A stretch of 8,548 nucleotides of DNA from an uncultured Bacteroidota bacterium (lineage in GTDB: Bacteria; Bacteroidota; Bacteroidia; Chitinophagales; Chitinophagaceae), in the NCBI GenBank assembly GCA_903913355.1, contig CAIWKU010000044.1, forward strand, positions 1 to 8,548, given 5' to 3'. Within the stretch, counting starts at the first letter, position 1. Every line of letters starts with the position of its first letter. Below are positions 1 to 5,820 of this stretch, piece after piece. The position numbers and the translations under genes were made by a program. The notes below the pieces were generated by a model. It saw only the letters and a list, made by a program, of their open reading frames with translations. It was not told where the DNA came from and made no database searches.

Positions 1-687
1 ACCGTACCATTCCATAAATTTAGGAGCGCCTCTTTCGGCACCTTGTTCAATCATATCAAAATCCATGATCAGGTTTAATGCTGCTATGGCTACAATAAAT
101 AAACTGATACCAATACTCAATAAACTGCTATCATGCGCAAAACTTACGTTCACACCAAAAAAGCCGAGTACCATGGTAAGCAGGTAAAACAGCCCAATAC
201 CCAATGTGGCAGATAAAATAACTGATTTGAATTTTTCAGTTGCTTTAATTACCCGGAAATTATACAAAAGAAACATTGCGATGGCTACACCAAAAGTGAG
301 GCCAACCGCTTGCATAATCAATCCGGGGAATTTCACTTCATAGGCTTTGTTCAGAATAGCTGAGATACCACCAATAAACAAACCTTCCAGCAAACCATAT
401 AAAGGAGCTATATATTGTGCCCAGTTTGGTTTGAATGAAATTGCCAAACCAGTGATTAATCCGCCGATCAAACCGGTAATCATCAGGGTAGTCATGGTAT
501 CCGGTTTGCCTTCCTGAAAAAGATGCCAGCTAAATGCAGCTCCGCCTATGATCATCACCAATAAAAAACCAAACTTGTTAATCGCCCCTCTCACACTCAT
601 AGTGCCCTGAACACTGGCTTCTATGGTCATACTCTTATCAAACATCTTTTGTGTTAATGTTGGATTTCCAGATTTAAAAATTGCCAT
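1..687 (-). CDS. Bax inhibitor-1/YccA family membrane protein (C-terminus cut by window edge)
   Basis: The reading frame opens at ATG 687 (MAIFKSGNPTLTQKMFDKSM) and stays open for 229 codons to the left edge. The visible protein is a soluble N-terminus of about 30 residues followed by successive hydrophobic helices separated by short loops, as expected for a six- or seven-helix inner-membrane protein. The stretch DFDMIEQGAERGAPKFMEWY near the cut end matches the conserved D-F-D-x-I-E-x-G-A segment of the BI-1/YccA (UPF0005) family. By comparison with relatives only about 20-25 C-terminal residues are missing. Family members include calcium-leak channels and the FtsH-associated YccA; the substrate or role of this one cannot be read from sequence. 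A good Bacteroidota promoter precedes the start. It is a single gene as far as visible, downstream of the deacetylase on the same strand but 213 bases away with a repeat tract between them. Confidence 0.9.
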   Translation of the reverse strand, partial: MAIFKSGNPTLTQKMFDKSMTIEASVQGTMSVRGAINKFGFLLVMIIGGAAFSWHLFQEGKPDTMTTLMITGLIGGLITGLAISFKPNWAQYIAPLYGLLEGLFIGGISAILNKAYEVKFPGLIMQAVGLTFGVAIAMFLLYNFRVIKATEKFKSVILSATLGIGLFYLLTMVLGFFGVNVSFAHDSSLLSIGISLFIVAIAALNLIMDFDMIEQGAERGAPKFMEWYG

Positions 688-709
688 AATTATAAAATTT
701 TAGTAAGTA

Positions 710-740
710 CAAATATACGTAAACTATAACTTGTTAGAAA
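710..740 (-). promoter_or_regulatory. Probable Bacteroidota sigma-A promoter of the BI-1/YccA gene
   Basis: On the minus strand 710-717 reads TATATTTG, an exact match to the -7 consensus TAnnTTTG. At the expected 19-base spacing, 737-740 reads TTTC, three of four matches to the -33 TTTG. The ATG at 687 begins 22 bases after the -7 box, giving a short leader, which is usual in this phylum. The spacing and motif are seen; promoter activity is inferred. Confidence 0.6.
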
Positions 741-774
741 GGGAGTTTGTTTAAGGAAAGGCTAAATTTACATA

Positions 775-889
775 GTTGCATTGCTAAATTGCTAAATGAT
801 TAAATGGCTGGCCAACCAAATGACACAAATCCTATTATTGGCAGTTTTCCTGCAATAATAAAAACCATATAACCATTTAGCAATTCAGC
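775..889. repeat. Inverted pair of degenerate 8-base word tracts (consensus about GYTAAATG) with an inner hairpin
   Basis: On the plus strand 775-806 splits into consecutive octamers GTTGCATT, GCTAAATT, GCTAAATG, ATTAAATG. On the minus strand 889-858 splits the same way: GCTGAATT, GCTAAATG, GTTATATG, GTTTTTAT. The tracts face each other, so 787-807 and 865-885 pair at 19 of 21 positions. Between them 833-843 and 851-860 form a second stem of about 10 bp with one bulged base and a 7-base loop. The element ends 11 bases from the deacetylase stop codon. Neither strand has a T run after the stems, so it is not a classic intrinsic terminator. It is read as a member of a dispersed extragenic repeat family because a similar octamer tract occurs at 8210-8249. 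Confidence 0.7.
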
Positions 890-900
890 CCTGTAATTCC

Positions 901-1761
901 CTAATGCCCCACAACCACCCCCGGATAATGATCTACCGTTTCAAAAACATACCTGGGGTTTTGTTTCAGGATATTGATGAATTTTGCTAAAGAATCTGCA
1001 TCTTCAGGTCTTTGGAACATGCGGTCATGACTGAGTATCACTACCTGGTTTTTTACATGGGTATGATTTTGAGCGAAAGCGCTATCTACTTCTGCAGCCA
1101 GTTTTTCAGGTGATTGAACCGGTCGGGCATTTTTATGGTTAAAATGCCATTCTACATCCCAACCTATTACATTATACCCTGCACTGTCGAGTAATTCGGT
1201 TACAGGTTTTACAAGATGCGTGGCTCTTAGTTTTCCATCAGTTACCCAGGCACTATTGCCGGGCAAACGAACAATTTTATAGGGTACATGCAATGAATCC
1301 TGTGCTTTATAAAAATCCTTCTCCGCCATCAAGGGATGCTGGTAAAAATAAATGTACTTGTCATTTGCATGGGTATAGCTATGGTTGGCCAGCAAAATTT
1401 GCGGGTAGGATTCTCGGATTCGGGATACGATGAATTTTCCATCTCTTTTTTTGGCGCTATGCAGTCCCACCATGAAAAAACTGGCTTTTATATTGGCTTC
1501 TTTTAGCAGATCATAGCAGATTTCTGTTCCGGCTTGCGGACCATCATCAAATGTGAGATAAATATATAGTTTGGTACTGTCCTGCACCAGGGGCTTCCAG
1601 GCAAATTTGTCAACTACCGGTTTTGGAATCGGGGTGGAGATCATTACCGTGTCTTTCTGCCGGGTAGTATCCTGTACCTGCCCGTTTGAGCAGGCCATAG
1701 AATGGCTCAAGGCCAATATGCATACAATTTCCAGCATAATATTCTTTTTAATGATACCCAT
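901..1761 (-). CDS. Polysaccharide deacetylase (NodB-fold, CE4 family), probable lipoprotein
   Basis: This 286-residue protein is expected to remove acetyl groups from N-acetylated sugar polymers such as peptidoglycan or chitooligosaccharides at the cell envelope. All five CE4 motifs are visible: TFDDGP at residues 70-75 (catalytic base D72 and metal ligand D73), NHSYTH at 126-131 (metal ligands H127 and H131), RLP at 165-167, WDVEW at 201-205, and VILSHD at 241-246 (H245). The metal triad and catalytic residues are intact, so an active enzyme is likely. The N-terminus has two lysines, a hydrophobic stretch and a cysteine at 24 followed by a polar linker to about residue 60. This suggests export and lipid attachment, although S-M-A-C is a weak lipobox. 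ATG 1761 was chosen because it supplies the basic n-region; M9 (1737) is the alternative. A TATCTTAG box at 1790-1783, one mismatch from the -7 consensus, may be its promoter. The true substrate is unknown. Confidence 0.88.
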   Translation of the reverse strand: MGIIKKNIMLEIVCILALSHSMACSNGQVQDTTRQKDTVMISTPIPKPVVDKFAWKPLVQDSTKLYIYLTFDDGPQAGTEICYDLLKEANIKASFFMVGLHSAKKRDGKFIVSRIRESYPQILLANHSYTHANDKYIYFYQHPLMAEKDFYKAQDSLHVPYKIVRLPGNSAWVTDGKLRATHLVKPVTELLDSAGYNVIGWDVEWHFNHKNARPVQSPEKLAAEVDSAFAQNHTHVKNQVVILSHDRMFQRPEDADSLAKFINILKQNPRYVFETVDHYPGVVVGH

Positions 1762-1890
1762 GCCCTGATTCCTAATTTACTGCTAAGATAGACATTGCCA
1801 GAGATTTGGGCTGAGAACCACCTGTTTACCGATAGAAAAGGTGTTTTACCCGGTACAAAAATTCGATATCTGTATAAAACTCCGTTGCCT

Positions 1891-1898
1891 TACCTTCG
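1891..1898 (+). promoter_or_regulatory. Possible -7 promoter box of the 2-oxoacid oxidoreductase gene
   Basis: TACCTTCG at 1891-1898 differs from the Bacteroidota consensus TAnnTTTG by one base and lies 17 bases before ATG 1916, the usual distance in this phylum. No TTTG-like -33 box is found at 19 bases upstream, so the call rests on the -7 box and its position. The 151-base gap shared with the divergent deacetylase shows no other recognisable element. Confidence 0.45.
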
Positions 1899-1915
1899 CA
1901 GAATAATTTCATTTG

Positions 1916-3763
1916 ATGAATACGAACGAAGAGCTTATTAAGGATGTGGTAATCAAGTTTGCAGGCGATAGCGGCGATGGGATGCAGCTGACCGGGCAAC
2001 AATTCACCAACAATACTGCTATGCTGGGTATTGACCTGGCAACATTCCCTGATTTCCCTGCTGAGATCCGCGCCCCGATAGGTACTTTACCGGGAGTGAG
2101 TGGTTTCCAGTTGCATTTCTCATCCGATAAGGTATTTACACCGGGTGATATTGCAGATGTGCTGGTAGCCATGAATGCAGCAGCTTTAAAAGTGAATCTG
2201 AAAGCCCTCAAACCGGGTGGAAAGATCATCGTAAACATAGAAGGTTTTGATGCAAGAAATCTTCGCCTGGCCAATTACCCCGAAGGCATTAATCCATTGG
2301 AAGATGGAAGCCTTGACGGATACGAGGTAATCAAAATAGATGTTACTAAACTTACCCGCGAATCACTAAAAGATTTTGCTGAACTTGGTAATAAGGAAAG
2401 AGACCGTGCAAAAAACATGTTTGTTCTGGGTTATATCTATTGGATGTACAACCGCAGTCTGGACAATACCATTGAATTTCTGAAAGATAAGTTTGGCAAA
2501 AAGCCAACTATTCTGGAAAGTAATATCAAAGTATTACAGTCTGGTTATAATTATGGCGACACAACTGAAACCTTTACTACCCGATATAAAGTAGAAAAAG
2601 CCAAAATGACGCCCGGTGTATACCGCAGCATTATGGGCAACCAGGCATTGTCATTGGGTTTGGTGGCAGCAGGGGAAAAAAGCGGACTCGAAGTTTTTCT
2701 TGGAGCTTACCCTATTACTCCGGCTTCTGATATTTTACATGACCTGAGTAAATACAAGAGTTTTGGAGTAAAAACCTATCAGGCGGAAGATGAGATTGCA
2801 GCAATTGCCGCAGCTATCGGCGCCAGTTATGGTGGGTCATTGGGTGTTACCTGCACTTCTGGTCCGGGTATGGCACTGAAAACAGAAGCTATGGGTCTGG
2901 CTGTGATGCTGGAAATTCCACTGGTGATCATTAATATTCAACGTGGCGGGCCATCCACCGGTTTGCCAACCAAAACAGAACAAAGTGATTTATTACAGGC
3001 TTATTATGGCAGAAATGGGGAATGTCCCATGCCTGTGATCGCTTCTTCTACACCCAGCGATTGTTTTGATGCCGTATATGAAGCAGTAAGGATATCCGTT
3101 CAACACATGACCCCGGTTATTTTATTAAGTGATGGCTATATCGCCAATGGTGCCGAACCTTGGAAGTTCCCAACAACTGCCGATCTGGAGCCTATTACCG
3201 TGAATTTTAAGAAAGGACTGGCAGATGATGAACCCAAGTTCCAACCTTATAGAAGAGATGAAAAACTAGCCCGTTCATGGGCCATTCCTGGTACCCCTGG
3301 TTTGGAGCACCGTATTGGCGGATTGGAAAAACAGGATATCACGGGTAATATCAACTATGAACCTGAAAATCACCAGCACATGATTAATGTGCGCCAGGCC
3401 AAAGTGGACAAAATCGCAGATTATATTCCATTGCAGAAAATTGATAGTGGTGCAGATAAAGGAAAAGTGTTGGTACTGGGATGGGGTTCTACTTTTGGAG
3501 CCATTAAGAGTGCCGTATTACAATTACAGGCAGAAGGACATGCGGTAAGTCATGCGCATATCCGGCACCTGCGCCCTTTCCCTAAAAATCTGGGAGAAAT
3601 GATCAGTAATTTTGATCATGTGCTGATACCTGAAATCAATAATGGACAGCTTGTTAAAATCATCCGCGACCAATATATGGTAGATGCGAAAGCATTCAAC
3701 AAAGTGATGGGCATTCCTATCACCAAGGGAGAATTGGTTGATGTGATCAGGAAAATGTTATAG
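1916..3763 (+). CDS. korA: 2-oxoacid:acceptor (ferredoxin) oxidoreductase, fused gamma-alpha subunit
   Basis: This 615-residue subunit belongs to the thiamine-diphosphate enzymes that convert 2-oxoacids (2-oxoglutarate or pyruvate) and CoA to acyl-CoA, CO2 and reduced ferredoxin. Numbered from ATG 1916, residues 10-190 are the gamma domain, with GDSGDGM at 17-23. The alpha (pyrimidine-binding) domain starts near 235 and carries YPITPAS at 265-271, QAEDEIAA at 289-296, TSGPGMALKTEA at 314-325 and RGGPSTGLPTKTEQSDL at 343-359. The C-terminal domain carries VLGWGST at 520-526 and RHLRPFP at 550-556. Length and domain order match KorA-type gamma-alpha fusions. TTG 1913 directly precedes ATG 1916; the ATG is preferred and no Shine-Dalgarno decides it. 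The beta subunit, which holds the other half of the cofactor site, is not next to it: an MmcQ/YjbR gene follows. The choice between 2-oxoglutarate and pyruvate is not settled by the sequence. Confidence 0.88.
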   Translation: MNTNEELIKDVVIKFAGDSGDGMQLTGQQFTNNTAMLGIDLATFPDFPAEIRAPIGTLPGVSGFQLHFSSDKVFTPGDIADVLVAMNAAALKVNLKALKPGGKIIVNIEGFDARNLRLANYPEGINPLEDGSLDGYEVIKIDVTKLTRESLKDFAELGNKERDRAKNMFVLGYIYWMYNRSLDNTIEFLKDKFGKKPTILESNIKVLQSGYNYGDTTETFTTRYKVEKAKMTPGVYRSIMGNQALSLGLVAAGEKSGLEVFLGAYPITPASDILHDLSKYKSFGVKTYQAEDEIAAIAAAIGASYGGSLGVTCTSGPGMALKTEAMGLAVMLEIPLVIINIQRGGPSTGLPTKTEQSDLLQAYYGRNGECPMPVIASSTPSDCFDAVYEAVRISVQHMTPVILLSDGYIANGAEPWKFPTTADLEPITVNFKKGLADDEPKFQPYRRDEKLARSWAIPGTPGLEHRIGGLEKQDITGNINYEPENHQHMINVRQAKVDKIADYIPLQKIDSGADKGKVLVLGWGSTFGAIKSAVLQLQAEGHAVSHAHIRHLRPFPKNLGEMISNFDHVLIPEINNGQLVKIIRDQYMVDAKAFNKVMGIPITKGELVDVIRKML

Positions 3764-3772
3764 ACTTCTCAA

Positions 3773-3816
3773 ACATTGCGTCTTTACGAAAGATTTTCAT
3801 CGTAAAGACGCAATGT
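3773..3816. repeat. Perfect 17-bp palindrome with 10-base loop, REP-like
   Basis: The arms 3773-3789 (ACATTGCGTCTTTACGA) and 3800-3816 are exact reverse complements, separated by a 10-base loop. The element starts 9 bases after the stop codon of the 2-oxoacid oxidoreductase and lies inside the 84-base gap before the MmcQ/YjbR gene. No T run follows on the plus strand, so it is not a standard intrinsic terminator, although an RNA hairpin this stable could protect or define the 3' end of the upstream message. The TTGCGTCTTTACG word resembles extragenic palindromes I recall from other Bacteroidota; that family membership is inferred. Confidence 0.8.
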
Positions 3817-3847
3817 ATAAAAGGTTTCAAACACTAATAACGGCACC

Positions 3848-4180
3848 ATGCATCTCGAAGATCTACGTAATTATGTACTCTCCAAACCCGACGTAGAAGA
3901 AACCCTTCCTTTTGGACCGGACACTTTGGTGTATAAAATAACGGGTAAAGCATTTCTGCTTACCAGTATTAATAGCCATCCTGTACAATTCAATGTAAAA
4001 TGCGATCCTGATAAAGCAATTGAGTTACGGGAAGCCTATCCCCATTGCATTCTGCCGGGTTATCATATGAACAAAAAACACTGGAACACCATTCTGGTGG
4101 AAGGAAGTTTGAGTGGCAAACAGCTCAAAGAATTTATTGATGATTCTTATGATTTAGTAAAGAAGGTAAAAAAGAAATAG
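3848..4180 (+). CDS. MmcQ/YjbR family protein
   Basis: A 110-residue protein with the recognisable layout of the MmcQ/YjbR family, a small CyaY-like alpha/beta fold. It has an N-terminal helix (MHLEDLRNYVLSKPDVEETL), the PFGPDTLVYKITGKAFLL hairpin, a central NVKCDPDKAIELRE strand-helix, and the HMNKKHWNTI segment with the family tryptophan. The C-terminal helix ends in a lysine-rich tail (LVKKVKKK). The family is often labelled DNA-binding, but its cellular role is not established, so no function is claimed. Its length is close to the usual 110-120 residues, so it looks complete. It begins 84 bases after the oxidoreductase stop, with a strong hairpin between, and no separate TAnnTTTG box was found, so it may depend on read-through from the upstream gene. 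There is no Shine-Dalgarno; ATG 3848 is the only start that includes the family N-terminus. Confidence 0.85.
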   Translation: MHLEDLRNYVLSKPDVEETLPFGPDTLVYKITGKAFLLTSINSHPVQFNVKCDPDKAIELREAYPHCILPGYHMNKKHWNTILVEGSLSGKQLKEFIDDSYDLVKKVKKK

Positions 4181-4243
4181 CCTGAGATTTTTTTATCGCA
4201 GAAAACAGGAGTTTAGGTGTCGGCGCAGAGGAATCTTTTTTAT

Positions 4244-4885
4244 TTAATGAAAGTTCTTTTTATAATAATGGCAGATTGATGTGAGTCCGCACTCGTTGCA
4301 TTTGGGATTTCGTGCAAGGCAAGTGTATCTGCCATGAAGTATTAACCAGTGGTGGGCTTTGTGTACCAGCTCTTCGGGTATATATTTGATTAATTGCTTT
4401 TCGGCTGCCAAGGGTGTAGTTGCTTTGGTAGTTAATCCCAAACGGGCACTTACCCTGAATACATGCGTATCTACCGCCATATTGGGCTGTTTGTCTATCA
4501 CACTGGTAATTACATTGGCTGTTTTACGGCCTACCCCTGGCAACTGAATCAATTCCTCCACCGTCATCGGAACTTCCCCGCCGAATTTTTCAATCAGCAT
4601 ATTGGCCATTCCTATCAGGTGTTTTGTTTTGTTATTTGGATAGGAAATGCTTTTGATTAACGGAAAGAGTTCATCGAATGAAGCTTTCGACATTTCTAAA
4701 GGGTCGGGAAATTTTCGGAAAATAACCGGGGTCGTCATATTCACCCGCTTATCGGTGCATTGTGCCGAAAGAATTACGGCTACCAATAATTGAAAGGGAT
4801 TATCATACAACAGTTCCGTTTCTGCAATAGGAATCTGTTCTTCAAAATAATCAATAACGATCTGATATCTTTCTTTTTTGGTCAT
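4244..4885 (-). CDS. nth: Endonuclease III (DNA glycosylase/AP lyase)
   Basis: A 213-residue base-excision repair enzyme that removes oxidised pyrimidines from DNA and cleaves the resulting abasic site. The hallmark elements are all present: SAQCTDKRVN at 40-49, the helix-hairpin-helix LPGVGRKTA at 115-123 with catalytic lysine K121, the catalytic aspartate D139 in VDTHV, and the C-terminal [4Fe-4S] cluster ligands C189, C196, C199 and C205 in the standard Cx6Cx2Cx5C spacing. Its length matches bacterial Nth (about 210 residues), so it is complete. It converges on the MmcQ/YjbR gene; the 63-base gap between the two stops is AT-rich and shows no strong terminator hairpin. A TATTTTTG box lies very close upstream, implying a very short leader. 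The next gene upstream on this strand (77 residues) ends 71 bases before this start. Confidence 0.96.
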   Translation of the reverse strand: MTKKERYQIVIDYFEEQIPIAETELLYDNPFQLLVAVILSAQCTDKRVNMTTPVIFRKFPDPLEMSKASFDELFPLIKSISYPNNKTKHLIGMANMLIEKFGGEVPMTVEELIQLPGVGRKTANVITSVIDKQPNMAVDTHVFRVSARLGLTTKATTPLAAEKQLIKYIPEELVHKAHHWLILHGRYTCLARNPKCNECGLTSICHYYKKNFH

Positions 4886-4895
4886 AGTAGATAAC

Positions 4896-4927
4896 CAAAA
4901 ATAGAAGATAGGCAGTCAATTAGGAAA
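4896..4927 (-). promoter_or_regulatory. Possible promoter of nth
   Basis: On the minus strand 4903-4896 reads TATTTTTG, an exact TAnnTTTG match. TTTC lies at 4927-4924 with a 20-base spacer, one base longer than the usual 19. Only 10 bases separate the -7 box from ATG 4885, so transcription from here would give an almost leaderless message. The region is AT-rich, so a chance match is possible. Confidence 0.45.
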
Positions 4928-4956
4928 TCTTTATTATATATCCTTGTGCAAATAGT

Positions 4957-5190
4957 CTAACTGCTTTTTTTAACAGCCTCCTTTGCATATTTCAAAATGG
5001 CTTTGACGGATTGTTTAGAGGGCGCAGATAGTTTCAATTTATCCAATTGCTTAAGGGTACGTTTCAATACTTTCAGACGATCCTGGAGTTCCAGATCTTC
5101 CTCAGCCGCTTGTTCAATGGCCTCTCGTAATTTGGGCGTACAATCTTTATACAGATAAAGGATCAGATCCTCTTCTTTGAATTTTTTCAT
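4957..5190 (-). CDS. Small conserved-type protein of unknown function, anti-sigma-like N-terminus
   Basis: A 77-residue, highly charged, soluble protein with no signal peptide or membrane segment. The first half (MKKFKEEDLILYLYKDCTPKLREAIEQAAEEDLELQ) has the E-x-D-L-I-x-Y-L-Y ... A-I-E-x-A-x-x-x-D-x-x-L pattern that I associate with the N-terminal module of Bacteroidota anti-sigma-factor-like proteins. The second half is a basic helix ending in SVKAILKYAKEAVKKSS. Unlike true membrane anti-sigma factors it lacks a transmembrane helix, and no sigma-factor gene is adjacent. It sits 111 bases downstream of the FtsB-like gene on the same strand, with a hairpin just before its start. The composition and intact frame support a real gene; the anti-sigma relation is a resemblance, not a functional call. 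Confidence 0.75.
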   Translation of the reverse strand: MKKFKEEDLILYLYKDCTPKLREAIEQAAEEDLELQDRLKVLKRTLKQLDKLKLSAPSKQSVKAILKYAKEAVKKSS

Positions 5191-5197
5191 AAATAGG

Positions 5198-5233
5198 ATA
5201 ACAGCTTAATATAAGAGGACTTATTGCTGTTAT
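5198..5233 (-). other. Hairpin just upstream of the 77-residue gene
   Basis: ATAACAGC at 5198-5205 and GCTGTTAT at 5226-5233 are exact reverse complements. Inside them ATAAG (5211-5215) and CTTAT (5220-5224) form a second stem with a 4-base loop. The structure ends 8 bases before ATG 5190, in the leader of a minus-strand transcript coming from the FtsB-like gene or a local promoter. There is no T run after it on the minus strand. It could affect translation initiation or RNA processing; no role is shown. Confidence 0.45.
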
Positions 5234-5301
5234 AAAACGGAGAATGTGTACGGATATTGCAGGTGTGGCCTTAAATGGGGGGCAACGATTTTACAGGAAA
5301 T

Positions 5302-5604
5302 TTATTTCTTCTGTTCGGTAGAATCTTCGATAATAAAGAGATCTTCCCCGTCTTTTTTCATTAGGTAATGCTCCCGGGCAAATTTTTCAAGCGCAGCAGG
5401 GTTATTTTGCAGATCCAGTAACTCTTTCTGTGTTTTCTCTATCTCCTGCACATAATATCGCTTCTTGGCTTCCAACTTCTTTAATTCATCCCTTTTTTCC
5501 CGCTGCTGAAAAAAATCACGCTGGTCAAAAAACAACATCCAAACCACAAAAAAACTGAATGTAACCAGGTACTTATTGGTAATAATTTTTATCGCCTTCT
5601 TCAT
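5302..5604 (-). CDS. ftsB: FtsB/DivIC-type septum formation initiator
   Basis: A 100-residue bitopic membrane protein of the divisome, expected to act with FtsL- and FtsQ-type partners in septal wall synthesis. Residues 1-10 are a short basic cytoplasmic tail and 11-27 (KYLVTFSFFVVWMLFFD) form the single membrane helix. Residues 29-68 are a charged coiled coil rich in E, K and Q. The conserved membrane-distal motif LEKFAREHYLMKKDGEDLFII follows at 72-92. Length and architecture are typical. It lies downstream of enolase on the same strand; eno next to ftsB/divIC is a recurrent gene order in bacteria, which supports the call. The 216-base gap from enolase contains the heptamer repeat, and no convincing promoter was found, so co-transcription is uncertain. 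FtsB and DivIC are hard to separate by sequence alone, so the symbol stands for the family. Confidence 0.88.
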   Translation of the reverse strand: MKKAIKIITNKYLVTFSFFVVWMLFFDQRDFFQQREKRDELKKLEAKKRYYVQEIEKTQKELLDLQNNPAALEKFAREHYLMKKDGEDLFIIEDSTEQKK

Positions 5605-5703
5605 AAACCCGGGATCGAATAGTTGAATAGTAAAAGTAAAGAGAAAGGTTATGAGTCGGGTGGTTTATTAATTAACAGGTGTTAAAAAGGTTATTGGTTG
5701 TTA

Positions 5704-5815
5704 GCCATAGCTATTGGCCATTAGCTTTTAGCTGATTATTCTTAACATATTTACTTATCTGAAATTTTCATGCAAAGAATAAAAAACCAAATGCCAACAG
5801 CCAATAGCTAAAAGC
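5704..5815. repeat. Inverted pair of degenerate 7-base word tracts (consensus about GCYATTA)
   Basis: On the plus strand 5704-5737 splits into GCCATA, GCTATTG, GCCATTA, GCTTTTA, GCTGATT, a 7-base rhythm apart from the first unit. On the minus strand 5815-5781 splits into GCTTTTA, GCTATTG, GCTGTTG, GCATTTG, GTTTTTT. Two units (GCTTTTA and GCTATTG) are identical in both tracts, so parts of the arms pair: AGCTATTGGC 5709-5718 with 5800-5809, and GCTTTTAGCT 5724-5733 with 5806-5815. The middle (5738-5780) is plain AT-rich sequence. The element starts 5 bases after the enolase stop codon on the minus strand. The word rhythm and inverted layout are seen; a dispersed repeat family is inferred. Confidence 0.7.
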
Positions 5816-5820
5816 AAAAC

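Noticed and set aside
833..860. Inner hairpin as an intrinsic terminator for the deacetylase
   Set aside because: There is no T run on the 3' side on the minus strand and the stem is AT-rich with a bulge; it is treated as part of the repeat element.
1909..2274. Minus-strand open frame opposite the 2-oxoacid oxidoreductase
   Set aside because: It is antisense to the conserved gamma domain, has low-complexity composition and no recognisable motif.
4195..4232. Two CGCAGA words between the convergent MmcQ/YjbR and nth stops, as another repeat family
   Set aside because: Only two six-base matches 27 bases apart with no regular period or pairing; too weak to call from this window.
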